DNA from: JABWAJ01 sp038323375
GTDB lineage: Bacteria; Bacteroidota; Bacteroidia; Chitinophagales; Saprospiraceae
Direction of reading: 5' to 3'
Assembly (NCBI GenBank): GCA_038323375.1
Contig: JBBQGV010000002.1
Location: 62,001 to 126,000, forward strand
Length of the DNA: 64,000 nucleotides
The notes below the pieces were generated by a model, which saw nothing but the letters and a program-made list of their open reading frames with translations, was not told the DNA's origin and did not search any database. The position numbers were made by a program, and so were the translations under genes. Shown here piece by piece: positions 43,701 through 51,635 of the stretch (its first letter is position 1; the number at the start of each line of letters is the position of its first letter).

Positions 43701-43852
43701 GCAAAACGAGGGTGACGATCGCTTTACCTGCCGATGCCGCCAAGGATTCGCTGGAAACAGCTGCCAAAGCCGCCGTTGAGAGGTGGACCGATGGCCTGGA
43801 AATCAAAAAGATCATTGTAATTCCCGGAAGGATGATCAATATTGTGGTATAA
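40742..43852 (+). CDS. leuS: Leucyl-tRNA synthetase with an extra nuclease-like insertion
   Basis: 1036 aa; bacterial LeuRS is usually about 820-930 aa. The class I HIGH motif is in PYPSGAGLHVGHPLGY (near 40-55), the editing domain has YGTGAVMAVPSGDQRDW, and the KMSKS site reads KMSKR (near 811-815), a variant I recall from other Bacteroidota. Between GRSSIVFRAKEG (near 635) and FVSHDLTQKYMP (near 748), where the family normally has a few residues, about 112 residues are added. They hold YDFSFET, LAIEV, GKRLLVLTNEEL and NNPGVIAAKIRKAI, resembling DUF559/Vsr-type nucleases. Asp670 and Glu681 keep that family's spacing. The anticodon-binding region looks intact, so charging is probably normal. 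Confidence 0.92.
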   Translation: MEYNPREIEQKWRRYWEDNHIYQVSNHSESPKFYVLDMFPYPSGAGLHVGHPLGYIASDIFSRYKRLSGYNVLHPMGYDSFGLPAEQYAISTGQHPAITTDENIATFRQQLDNLGLSYDWSREVRTSDPKYYKWTQWIFMQLFNHYYDQDADKALPIAQLAAHFAANGNAGIRAVCDDDVPRFSAADWNAMSEQAQQALLLKYRLTFPEESFVNWCTALGTVLSNDEVKDGVSERGGYPVERKLMKQWAMRITAYADRLIEGLKTLDWPESIKDQQINWIGRSQGASLRFAVDGHPDKKIEVFTTRVDTIYGVTFMVLAPEHEFVAALTTDTQRADIEKYIKWTASRSDVDRMAEKRVTGAFTGSYAINPLNGEKVPVWIADYVLAGYGTGAVMAVPSGDQRDWNFAKHFNLPIVPILDAQQNTEEAADATKEGRYINSGIITGLNYAAAIPKLVEWLEERGLGKGKIQYRLRNAVFSRQRYWGEPVPVYWKDGLPYLIEASELPLLLPQVDKYLPTETGEPPLGRAEGWLYQNKYPYELSTMPGWAGSSWYFYRYMDSQNDSEFCSAEAVNYWRQVDLYLGGSEHAVGHLLYSRFWNHFLHDLGLVPEREYARKLVNQGMIQGRSSIVFRAKEGFFEAFLWIKVLQPLLADLKPVPMAKTSLQEAVTYDFSFETNDLAIEVVSFKIINKIALKKGIAKSDGKRLLVLTNEELIADINNPGVIAAKIRKAIESRDSFIFLEEKPAFEHLFVSHDLTQKYMPDFFTQLHVDVNIVEEDVLDLEKAHQLNQFEKANFKLNAEGKFQCSFEIEKMSKRWFNVVNPDDIVEKYGADCFRMYEMFLGPIEQAKPWNTKGIDGVIRFLRKFWAMFYNDKGRFLVNEDAPNRDELKVLHRTIKRVTEDIERLSFNTCVSAFMMATNDFRDLKCSKRGVMEPLVVLIAPFAPHIADELWQVLGNEGSIHTTGRFPICDESYLQEAVFNYPIAINGKTRVTIALPADAAKDSLETAAKAAVERWTDGLEIKKIIVIPGRMINIVV
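42646..42985 (+). other. DUF559/Vsr-like domain inserted in LeuRS
   Basis: In-frame segment of about 112 codons inside leuS, just before the KMSKR motif, in the region of the leucine-specific insertion of bacterial LeuRS. It has the DUF559 order DxxF...xIEV...(helix)...LLVLTNEE...helix. The D-to-E distance (11 residues) equals that in DUF559 proteins, but the following DG..H is replaced by VSFKI, so nuclease activity is unlikely. Base composition is like the rest of leuS. Confidence 0.6.
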
Positions 43853-43862
43853 CGAACGCTTG

Positions 43863-43944
43863 AAGGTCACACCTTTCTAAGAAGGTGTTACCTTTAGAGC
43901 ATACACAATCTAAGAGGTGACACTTTCTGAAAAAGTGTTACCTC
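43863..43944. repeat. Two tandem similar hairpins between leuS and the heptose kinase gene
   Basis: Hairpin A (43863-43894; AAGGTCACACCTTTC with GAAGGTGTTACCTT) and hairpin B (43914-43944; GAGGTGACACTTT with AAAGTGTTACCTC) share the core AGGTnACACnTT/AAnGTGTTACCT. One copy could terminate leuS. Repeated units of this kind suggest a mobile palindromic repeat. Confidence 0.7.
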
Positions 43945-43954
43945 GTGAAAACGC

Positions 43955-44956
43955 ATGAGCAATTCCGAAAACATCGCCGCAGCCTTTGAACGACTGAACG
44001 TCCTTGTCCTGGGCGATGTCATGATAGACCGTTACCTGCTGGGGCAGGTCAGCCGCATTTCCCCGGAAGCGCCGGTGCCGGTGGTGCATTTTCAACGAAG
44101 CGAAGACCGCCTCGGTGGGGCAGCCAATGTGGCGCTCAACATCAAAGCTTTGGGCGCAACGCCCTGGTTATGTACGGTGGTTGGCGCAGGGCCTGACAGC
44201 GAACGTTTGCTGAATTTGTTGCCGCCAGCCGGTTTGTCGGATCAGGGAATCGTTGCTTCTCCCAACCGGATCACAACCGTAAAAACCCGGATCATTGCCA
44301 CCAACCAGCAACTGCTGCGGGTGGACAAAGAAGAAACTGGAGACATCGCGGAAAGCGACGCAGAAATTTTACTTCAACGAATTCGGGAATTGCTTGACCA
44401 TCAAGCAATTGACGTGATTCTCTTCCAGGATTACAATAAGGGGGTTTTATCGCCGAAAATCATCAACGACGTCATGCTGGAAGCCCTCCGCAGGGATATT
44501 CCGACCGTGGTTGATCCGAAATACCACAACTTTTGGGCCTACAAACACGCCACGTTGTTTAAACCCAATTTAAAGGAAATTCGGGCACAAGCTTCGATGG
44601 CGATCAGCCCCGAGTTGCCTTACCTGCAAATAGCGGCTGAAGAAGTCCGCAACCGCCTTGGCAATCGCTTTACTATGATTACGCTTTCTGAAAAGGGACT
44701 ATTCCTCGATGGCGACAGCCGTCGGTTCATTTTGCCAACAGAGGCTCGCGACATCGCTGATGTCAGCGGCGCAGGCGACACGGTGATCAGCGTAGCGGCG
44801 CTGGGTATCGCGCTGGGCATGGACATGGAACCGATGGCAGCGCTTGCAAACCTTGCCGGTGGCCAGGTATGCGAACGCCCCGGGGTCGTTCCGGTAGACA
44901 AAAAAAGTTTGTTTGAAGCTTTTTATGCGTTTATGGACAAGAGAGGAGGAAAATAA
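43955..44956 (+). CDS. D-glycero-beta-D-manno-heptose-7-phosphate kinase (HldE N-terminal-type)
   Basis: 333 aa, a PfkB-family kinase. It phosphorylates heptose 7-phosphate at C1 for ADP-heptose synthesis. Visible: LVLGDVMIDRYLLGQVSRISPEAPVPV (split by eye at GDVMIDRY and SRISPEAPVPV, near 15-42), GGAANVALN, VDPKYHNFW, and the PfkB signature 2 DVSGAGDTVIS (near 270). It lacks the C-terminal adenylyltransferase domain of E. coli HldE, so that step must be encoded elsewhere. HldD is at 60002-60967. Confidence 0.9.
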   Translation: MSNSENIAAAFERLNVLVLGDVMIDRYLLGQVSRISPEAPVPVVHFQRSEDRLGGAANVALNIKALGATPWLCTVVGAGPDSERLLNLLPPAGLSDQGIVASPNRITTVKTRIIATNQQLLRVDKEETGDIAESDAEILLQRIRELLDHQAIDVILFQDYNKGVLSPKIINDVMLEALRRDIPTVVDPKYHNFWAYKHATLFKPNLKEIRAQASMAISPELPYLQIAAEEVRNRLGNRFTMITLSEKGLFLDGDSRRFILPTEARDIADVSGAGDTVISVAALGIALGMDMEPMAALANLAGGQVCERPGVVPVDKKSLFEAFYAFMDKRGGK

Positions 44957-45025
44957 TCAAGGGCAGCGCTTGATTGCTCTTTGGCGTTATTTATCATATA
45001 ATTACCCGGATAAAAATCTAAAGCT

Positions 45026-46891
45026 ATGATCAAACGCTACTTACCTACTCTTGTTGGTTTTTTGTTCTTATTTCAAAACACCTATTCACAAAGCATCTTT
45101 TTTTCAGAGGGGTTTAACGGCGCTTTTCCGGCAGACTGGATGGCAGTAAAAAGACAAGGTGGCAATGATTTTGCCTCCAACTGGCGCAGAACAACGACCG
45201 GCCCTCAGGGGGGGTATGCAACAGACCCGTTGAATTCAACCACCGCATCCGGCGGCTGGATGATTTTTGATTCGGATCTCAGTTGTAATCATCCGAATGG
45301 GGGACAAGATGTCTGGTTAATTTCCCCTCCAATTGACGCCTCGACTCAAGAAATCGTGTGGTTGATTTTTGAAACGTATTACCGAAGTTTCAACGACCGC
45401 CCGGCAATCCGGATCGGCTCCAATTTGAATGATTTAGATAGTTGGGAAAACATCGAAGTATTTCCGGGCATTTTTGCCACGCAGTTTGGTGGCGCCAATG
45501 AAGGCGACCAAGGACTGAACCCTCAGATCATTTACATGAACTTCACGGAATACTTAGCCGGTCAATCCAATCTTCGGTTCGCTTTCCAGTTTTTATCAAC
45601 AAGTGAGACGGATAATGGGGGCGATGTGATAGGTTGCGCCTTTAACTGGCAAATTGATGATGTGAAACTTGCCGATTACGATCCCCGACCAGACACCGAC
45701 ATCCGGGTGAATGCCTTTTTTGGGGTGGCACCCAACGCGATTACCCCTTTGACGCAAATAGAGCCAATCGGTTTTCTCGCAGATATTCGCAATTCCGGCA
45801 AAACGGTACAACCGGCTACAACGCTCCAGATCACGATTGAAAACAGCGCAGGCGAGGTTGTGCATCAGGATAGCGTCTTGTTCGGCTCCATTGCACCGGA
45901 TTCGACGGTACAAAATGTCTTTTTTCAATCCGAATATACCCCGCCTCCGGTAGCCGAGGTCTATACGGCTACCTATTTTGCCCGGACTACCTTACCAGAT
46001 GAGGTGCCGGCCAACAACAGCAGATCCTTTGTTTTTGAAATTTCTGACACCCTGTTTGCAAAGCAGCGGGGCGCAAACGAGGTCATCACTGCCTCGGGAA
46101 GCAATAGTTATACGTTTGGGAATGTGTTTTATGTGCCGAACGGCAGTGGTCTTCATGCGCGCTACCTGAGTTTTGGGATTGCCAACGCGCACCAGCTTGC
46201 CGGAAAAACGGTCAACACTTATCTTTACCGCTGGAATGGTGACGAAAATAATGATTTTTTAGCCAATCCGGAGGAATATGGAGGCGGCCCGGTCGGGGCA
46301 AATTCTTATACTTTTAGCGGGAGTGAAGGGAATAACCTGATTTCTGTACCTATTGACTTTGAAGGTGGCAGTATCGCACTTGAAGCCAATGCGCATTACA
46401 TTGCTGCCGTCCAATACCAGACCAACACCCAGCAGCTGCTTTTTATGCGGGTTTCCACCGAATATGATTACCATGCTTCCTATTTGTATACAGATTCCAT
46501 GATGCAACCCCGTTACGCTGCCGTGATTGACGTGGGCAATACCGGCTCGTTGGACTGGACCGGTTTTGGGCTGGATCTTGTCCCGGTGGTGCGCCTGAGC
46601 GTTGGGCAGATGACCGCTACAGCCAACCGCATCCTGCCCGAAGGTTCGGCAAAAATTTTCCCCAATCCGGTTTCTGACCGGGCAACCATCATGCTAAACC
46701 TGCCGCAAACCTCCAATCAGGTGCTGTTGCAGCTTTACGATTGCAAAGGTGCTTTGCACTGGCAACGGCAGTTACGCCATGTAAAACAGGAAAGCGTTCC
46801 CCTGCAATTCAACCGCCTTGATCCGGGTGTCTACTGGCTGCGCGTGCGAACGGATTCAGGAATGGCCACCTTAACCGTCAGCGTTCAATAA
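45026..46891 (+). CDS. T9SS-exported protein with a choice-of-anchor J-like domain
   Basis: 621 aa. Signal peptide (FLFLFQNTYSQ), then a beta-rich domain of about 190 residues starting SEGFNGAFPADWMAV and including GGWMIFDSDLS and FNWQIDDVKLADYD, typical of the choice-of-anchor J module. Two further beta modules (about 220-330 and 340-530) follow, then a T9SS sorting domain of about 80 residues: KIFPNPVSDRATIMLN, LYDCKGALHW, LDPGVYWLRV, ending LTVSVQ. It is extracellular or cell-surface; the ligand is unknown. Confidence 0.88.
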   Translation: MIKRYLPTLVGFLFLFQNTYSQSIFFSEGFNGAFPADWMAVKRQGGNDFASNWRRTTTGPQGGYATDPLNSTTASGGWMIFDSDLSCNHPNGGQDVWLISPPIDASTQEIVWLIFETYYRSFNDRPAIRIGSNLNDLDSWENIEVFPGIFATQFGGANEGDQGLNPQIIYMNFTEYLAGQSNLRFAFQFLSTSETDNGGDVIGCAFNWQIDDVKLADYDPRPDTDIRVNAFFGVAPNAITPLTQIEPIGFLADIRNSGKTVQPATTLQITIENSAGEVVHQDSVLFGSIAPDSTVQNVFFQSEYTPPPVAEVYTATYFARTTLPDEVPANNSRSFVFEISDTLFAKQRGANEVITASGSNSYTFGNVFYVPNGSGLHARYLSFGIANAHQLAGKTVNTYLYRWNGDENNDFLANPEEYGGGPVGANSYTFSGSEGNNLISVPIDFEGGSIALEANAHYIAAVQYQTNTQQLLFMRVSTEYDYHASYLYTDSMMQPRYAAVIDVGNTGSLDWTGFGLDLVPVVRLSVGQMTATANRILPEGSAKIFPNPVSDRATIMLNLPQTSNQVLLQLYDCKGALHWQRQLRHVKQESVPLQFNRLDPGVYWLRVRTDSGMATLTVSVQ

Positions 46892-46955
46892 TTTTTTATC
46901 GGCAGGCACGCAGGTTAATTTTTATCTTCGCATCAAAGACCATACTTAGACGTAA

Positions 46956-47804
46956 ATGAAGCAGTGTCCACGATGTCGAACGAGTCTGCCGGAGCAAGCT
47001 AAATTTTGCATCAACTGCGGCGCGCCGCAAGCTGCATCCGCTGTGAAAGCGCCTGAATTCCAATTAGATTTTGATAAAGACCTTTCGGAACAACTCAGTG
47101 CCTTGTTTTTTACAGAACTGCGCAAGCGGGTAGAAGAAGAAAACCAGGCTGCGCGTTTTCAGGAGTATTCCGAACGTGCCTATACATCAGGCTTCCGCGA
47201 CACCATTCAGCGACGCGCAGTGTTGCTCGAATCTCAAATTCACACCTTGTATAGCAATCTTGAGCACACGGACGCCGACCTTGACCGGCATATCCGTTTT
47301 TTTTGCGAAGAATTGCTGGATCAATTTATCATTCAACATTGCAAAGATCTGAACGCAGTAGATCTCCCGGAAGCCATGCTTCAACACCAAAAGCAAATCT
47401 GGTCGCCCGGTGATTTATTCCAAATTTCCATGGATTACCTTGATTTTCAGAACGAACAGGAAACGGTTTACACGGACTTTCTGGCCATGCCGATTGACAA
47501 ACTGCGCAACGCTGCCAAGGCTTTCCTTTTTTCCGAACGCACAGACGAGCGCATTTTTTTTATTTGTGACCTTAGCCTGCTCGGCAATTGTAAAGAAGGC
47601 TTTGCCTTGACAGAAAAAGCACTCTACTGGAAATCGCCTTTAGAAAAAGCCCGCCGTGCAGCCTTAGATCAACTCTACGACCTGCGCCGTAAAGAAAACT
47701 GGATCACCATCAATGAATTCTTTTTTAATGCCAACCCTGCTTTGAACATTAAAATGTTGAAACTATTGAAAGGGATTCAACTCCGGTTTTCTCAGGATTG
47801 GTAG
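46956..47804 (+). CDS. Zinc-ribbon protein of unknown function
   Basis: 282 aa. The N-terminus is a zinc ribbon, CPRC..(13 residues)..CINCG (residues 4-23). The remaining 250 residues are helical, without a family I recognise, and have no membrane segment. A TATCTTCG-like box lies about 30 bases upstream. It may be a regulator or adaptor. Confidence 0.7.
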   Translation: MKQCPRCRTSLPEQAKFCINCGAPQAASAVKAPEFQLDFDKDLSEQLSALFFTELRKRVEEENQAARFQEYSERAYTSGFRDTIQRRAVLLESQIHTLYSNLEHTDADLDRHIRFFCEELLDQFIIQHCKDLNAVDLPEAMLQHQKQIWSPGDLFQISMDYLDFQNEQETVYTDFLAMPIDKLRNAAKAFLFSERTDERIFFICDLSLLGNCKEGFALTEKALYWKSPLEKARRAALDQLYDLRRKENWITINEFFFNANPALNIKMLKLLKGIQLRFSQDW

Positions 47805-47907
47805 TTTTTCATCCTTAGTTAAAAGGCATTTAAGCAGGAGATACGCCGCGCAACTTTTATGAGGGTCATCGCGTTGTATCGTTGTTGTTATTACCTACAA
47901 AATTATG

Positions 47908-47915
47908 TAGCTTTG
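47908..47915 (+). promoter_or_regulatory. Promoter of the acyltransferase-like gene
   Basis: TAGCTTTG fits TAnnTTTG, with TTG at 47885-47887 giving a 20-base spacer. Transcription should begin near 47922, which argues against a start codon at 47882. Confidence 0.55.
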
Positions 47916-47944
47916 GAGGCTCGTTTTATTTAAAACACCCGATA

Positions 47945-49249
47945 GTGAAATCTTGTCTGATTACTGCCGTTAGCCAACCGCTCTTAGGTTTCCTCGCTGT
48001 CAGAACGCCATGCAGCGGAAGTTGGCATGTTCCTGTGCCGGATGAGCAAAAAAAATCTTACCCCTTAGCTTTAGCCGAAAAAGACTGGTCTTGTACTGTG
48101 TTCCAATCCGGTGCTGATTTGCCATTTGACTGGGATGCCGCTGCCCCGGTAAATGACCTCTTTTTATCTAAAACTTACCTCCACGCCATAGAGCAATATG
48201 CGCCCGCAGGCATGAAATTGGCTTACGCTATTTTTTACTTTCAGGAAAAGCCGGTGGGCGTTGCTTTTTGCCAGTTAATGACGTTCAATGCCGCCGAACA
48301 CATCCAGGGGCTTTCTGAACCGAGCCGAAAAATGACCCATTGGGTTAAACAGCGCGTAGCTGCATCTGCCAGATTTCCGTTGCTGATTTTTGGCAATATG
48401 TTGCTGACCGGCGATCATGCCTGCTATTTCGATCCTGCATACGCCGATTCGCCGACCAGCGCGAAATTGCTGGAATCAGCCGCCGCCTCGCTTTGCAACG
48501 GGAACGCCATCCCTGGTTTTGTAGCCAGCGCGGCGTTGGTCAAGGATTTTGAAGCGCAACACGCTCCATTTACTACCACACTTCGGGAGGAGGGTTTCCA
48601 CGAAATTCCATTCCAACCCAATATGCGGCTGTCGTTTCGGGCTGAATGGAAACAATTCGAGGACTACCTCGAAGCCATGAGCTCTAAATACCGCGTTCGG
48701 GCGCGCAGGGCTTTTCGCAAATTGGACGGCGTCGAACGAAGAGAACTCGACCTCCACTTGGTACAGGAGCTTGATCCGCAATTACACGCGCTCTATCGGT
48801 CTGTGGCTAACCACGCCGATTTTAATATGGTTATCCTTCACCCGCAATATTTTAGCGGTCTAAAAGCAAGCCTCGGAGAACGCTTCCGGATTTGGGGGTA
48901 TTTTCTGAACGGGGAGCTGCTGGGTTTCCACTCTGCCATTTACAACGGCGCTGAATTAGAAGCTCATTTCCTTGGTTTTCAGGATGCCGACAATGCCCAC
49001 TTCCAGTTGTACCTGAATATGCTTTACGACATCGTCCGCGAAGCGTTTGCTGCTGGCGCGCGTGAAATCGTTTTTTCCCGCACAGCTACCGAAATCAAAA
49101 GTTCCGTGGGCGCCGAAGCTTACGAAACCTATTGCTATTTGCGCCATTGCAACCCGGTGGTTCACGCCGTTACCCAGGCTTTGGTAGGCTATCTTGCGCC
49201 AAAGGAGGAGTGGACGCCGAGGCATCCGTTTCGGGAGGAAGAAATTTAA
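47945..49249 (+). CDS. GNAT/BioF2-like acyltransferase, DUF482-type
   Basis: 434 aa if the GTG at 47945 is the start; the promoter above excludes the TTG at 47882, and a GTG near codon 29 remains possible because recognisable homology begins later (near LAEKDWSC). Family pattern: NDLFLSKTYLHAIE, FGNMLLTGDHA, then SSKYRVRARRAFRKLDG, LLGFHSAIYNGAELEAHFLGF and ARSVSFSRTATEIKSSVGA-type block near 380-400. This fold (GNAT-like, FemAB/BioF2 relatives) moves acyl or aminoacyl groups; the substrate is not known. Confidence 0.7.
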   Translation: MKSCLITAVSQPLLGFLAVRTPCSGSWHVPVPDEQKKSYPLALAEKDWSCTVFQSGADLPFDWDAAAPVNDLFLSKTYLHAIEQYAPAGMKLAYAIFYFQEKPVGVAFCQLMTFNAAEHIQGLSEPSRKMTHWVKQRVAASARFPLLIFGNMLLTGDHACYFDPAYADSPTSAKLLESAAASLCNGNAIPGFVASAALVKDFEAQHAPFTTTLREEGFHEIPFQPNMRLSFRAEWKQFEDYLEAMSSKYRVRARRAFRKLDGVERRELDLHLVQELDPQLHALYRSVANHADFNMVILHPQYFSGLKASLGERFRIWGYFLNGELLGFHSAIYNGAELEAHFLGFQDADNAHFQLYLNMLYDIVREAFAAGAREIVFSRTATEIKSSVGAEAYETYCYLRHCNPVVHAVTQALVGYLAPKEEWTPRHPFREEEI

Positions 49250-49370
49250 TAAGATTATTGATATGGCCAACGGATTTCCGGATTGCCGGAAATTTGTGCG
49301 GCCTGGGTTTGATACAGCGCCGAAGGGTGGGGGAGCGACGGAGTTGAATTGAATACTAAAAAAACAAGCC

Positions 49371-50132
49371 ATGTTCACCCACGCCATCCTCCGCACCCCG
49401 TGCCCCGAACTCATCCACGGCATCACCACCGCCTCGCTTGGAACACCAGACTATACCAAAGCTTTAGCCCAACACGAAGCATACGCAGCCATACTGGAAT
49501 CCTGTGGCCTCAACCTCCGAATCCTGGAAGCCGACAGCCGCTACCCTGATTCCGTTTTCATCGAAGACGTAGCGTTCTGCACCCCAAACTGCGCCGTCAT
49601 CACCCGGCCCGGAGCGTTGTCGCGGCGGGGAGAAACCCTGGGCATAGAACCTGTGTTGCGCGAATACTACCAACACATCGAGTACATCTACGCCACTGGA
49701 ACGTTAGACGCCGGCGACGTCATGATGGTCGGTTCCCATTATTACATCGGCCTTTCGGAGCGCACGAATGCTGTGGGCGCAGCACAATTGATCGCCATCT
49801 TAGAACGCTACGGCCTGAGCGGTGAAACCGTGCCTTTGAAAACCATGCTCCACCTGAAAACAGGCGTTTCGTATTTAGAAAAAAACACCTTGTTGGTTTA
49901 TGGCGAGTTCATTCAATACCCTGCTTTCAGTAGCTTTGATTGCATTGAAATTGATGCGGAGGAGGCTTATGCGGCCAACTCGCTTTGGGTCAACGATCGG
50001 GTGCTGGTACCGGAAGGGCATCCTAAAACAGCCAAAAAAATTGCTGATGCAGGCTACGAAGTGATTCCGGTGGCTGTTTCGGAGTTTCAAAAATTGGATG
50101 GTGGATTGAGTTGTTTGTCGTTAAGATTGTAA
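49371..50132 (+). CDS. Dimethylarginine dimethylaminohydrolase / amidinotransferase-family hydrolase
   Basis: 253 aa, DDAH-like pentein fold. Motifs: DSVFIEDVAF (substrate-binding and catalytic acid), GTLDAGDVM, catalytic His in LHLKTGVSYL, and the nucleophile Cys near the C-terminus in GGLSCLSLRL. It should hydrolyse dimethyl- or methylarginine, or a close analogue, to citrulline plus amine. Cytoplasmic, complete. It stands 121 bases after the acyltransferase gene and converges on the GH30 gene with 20 bases between. Confidence 0.9.
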   Translation: MFTHAILRTPCPELIHGITTASLGTPDYTKALAQHEAYAAILESCGLNLRILEADSRYPDSVFIEDVAFCTPNCAVITRPGALSRRGETLGIEPVLREYYQHIEYIYATGTLDAGDVMMVGSHYYIGLSERTNAVGAAQLIAILERYGLSGETVPLKTMLHLKTGVSYLEKNTLLVYGEFIQYPAFSSFDCIEIDAEEAYAANSLWVNDRVLVPEGHPKTAKKIADAGYEVIPVAVSEFQKLDGGLSCLSLRL

Positions 50133-50152
50133 AGGTTGAAAATTTTCAACCC

Positions 50153-51547
50153 TTACCAATGATAAGTCGCTACCGCACCACCCTCCAACGTATACACGAA
50201 GGTTCCCTTTCCCATTTTCACCCGAAAAGTTGCTTCTTCATCCCCTTCATTCAGCACAATGAGCACCGTGCGGCCATCCCCATTTTGAAAAGCCACATTG
50301 GGCAACGAAAGCACTGGATTGGAAAAAATCCTTGTCGCATCCGGCCGTACGAAACGGGAGGCGTGTGCAACGATGTAATAGGCCGTATTGCGCGTCACCG
50401 CGTCGCCGTCTATGGTCAATGCACCAAGGCAGGCCGTACAACCGCCTTCCGTATGCGGGTTCTGCTGCGGATCTGCGGCTAAGTTCCATTCCAGTACCGT
50501 GCGGCACCAGTTGCGCGTGGCACCGATGATCAGGTTTTTAACATGCCATTTCAGGTCTTCCGCCATATTGCCGGGCGCACCGATCCATTGTTCTGTAAAA
50601 TAAACACGCTTATCCGGGTGAGCCTCGTGTACCTCGCCGATGGCTTCCACGGTGCCGCCATAAAGATGGAACGCGGAACCATCTATGTATTTCCGGGCCT
50701 CCGGGTCGTTGAGGATGGCTATTGGGTAGTCTGGGCGGTCGGCATTGTGGTCGTAAATCAGGATTTTGGTGAGCAGGTCATTTTTTTCAAAAGCCGGACC
50801 AAGGTGTTTTTTTATAAATTCGGCTTGCTCGTGCGGCTGCATAAGCAAGGACGGATTATTACCAGAATGCAGCGGTTCGTTTTGTACGGTAATCGCGTCT
50901 ATCAGGATCCCTTCCTGCTGCATGGCTTGGATGTACTTAACAAAATATCGGGCATAAGCCCCATAAAACCCCGGTTTCAGGCTGCCGCCAATGGATTTGC
51001 CATTCGTTTTCATCCATACCGGCGGCGACCACGGCGAACCCATAATTTTGATCTCCGGGTTGATCTCCAGAATTGCTTTCAGGATGGGAATGAGGTCTTT
51101 GCGCTCCGGCTCGATACTGAATTTTTCTAATTCCACATCGGTTTGACCTTCCGGCAGGTCGCAGTAAGAAAACACCCGGTCGCTGAGGTCAGAAGCGCCG
51201 ATGCTGATGCGCAGGTAACTGATGCCAATGCCATTCTCTTTTGTGCCAAACAGTTCTTCCAGCAAAGCGGCTCGTTTATCCGCACCCATCCGATTGATCA
51301 GTTGAGCGCTGCCGCCCGTGAGGGTGAACCCAAAGCCATCCATTTGCTGGTAGCTTTTGGTGGGATCAATGAAAATGGTGGGCAGAGGTTCCTCGCCGGG
51401 CTGTGGCACAATTGCAGAAACTTCTGAAGCCTGGAGTAAAATCCCGGCGGCAGGCCGGGTCGTCCAGACTTGCACTTGAGAAAAAGCCGGGAAGAATGGC
51501 TTCAACAGTAAGAAGAAGAACAGGTGATTTTTCACGGATAGAGCCAA
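50153..51547 (-). CDS. GH30 glycosidase (glucosylceramidase-like), secreted
   Basis: 464 aa. Signal peptide (FFFLLLKPFFPAFS). GH30 TIM-barrel: QQMDGFGFTLTGGSA, ISYLRISIGASDLS, GSPWSPPVWMKTN, acid/base Glu in ITVQNEPLH (near 218-226), nucleophile Glu in VYFTEQWIG (near 310-318), then the beta side domain with VLIVLNEGDEEATF. Family members cleave beta-glucosides, xylans or beta-1,6-glucan; the substrate is not readable. There is no T9SS sorting domain, so it is probably periplasmic or released another way. Confidence 0.92.
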   Translation of the reverse strand: MALSVKNHLFFFLLLKPFFPAFSQVQVWTTRPAAGILLQASEVSAIVPQPGEEPLPTIFIDPTKSYQQMDGFGFTLTGGSAQLINRMGADKRAALLEELFGTKENGIGISYLRISIGASDLSDRVFSYCDLPEGQTDVELEKFSIEPERKDLIPILKAILEINPEIKIMGSPWSPPVWMKTNGKSIGGSLKPGFYGAYARYFVKYIQAMQQEGILIDAITVQNEPLHSGNNPSLLMQPHEQAEFIKKHLGPAFEKNDLLTKILIYDHNADRPDYPIAILNDPEARKYIDGSAFHLYGGTVEAIGEVHEAHPDKRVYFTEQWIGAPGNMAEDLKWHVKNLIIGATRNWCRTVLEWNLAADPQQNPHTEGGCTACLGALTIDGDAVTRNTAYYIVAHASRFVRPDATRIFSNPVLSLPNVAFQNGDGRTVLIVLNEGDEEATFRVKMGKGTFVYTLEGGAVATYHW

Positions 51548-51635
51548 TTTTATGAAATGAATAATGCCCGCGAATTAGATAAGATTGTGGTTTCGGGAAA
51601 TTGAGGCGCACCATGTATTAAAGATGGGTTCTCAA

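Noticed and set aside
49258..49350. Short frame of 29 codons before the DDAH gene
   Set aside because: No homology or ribosome site; too short to support.
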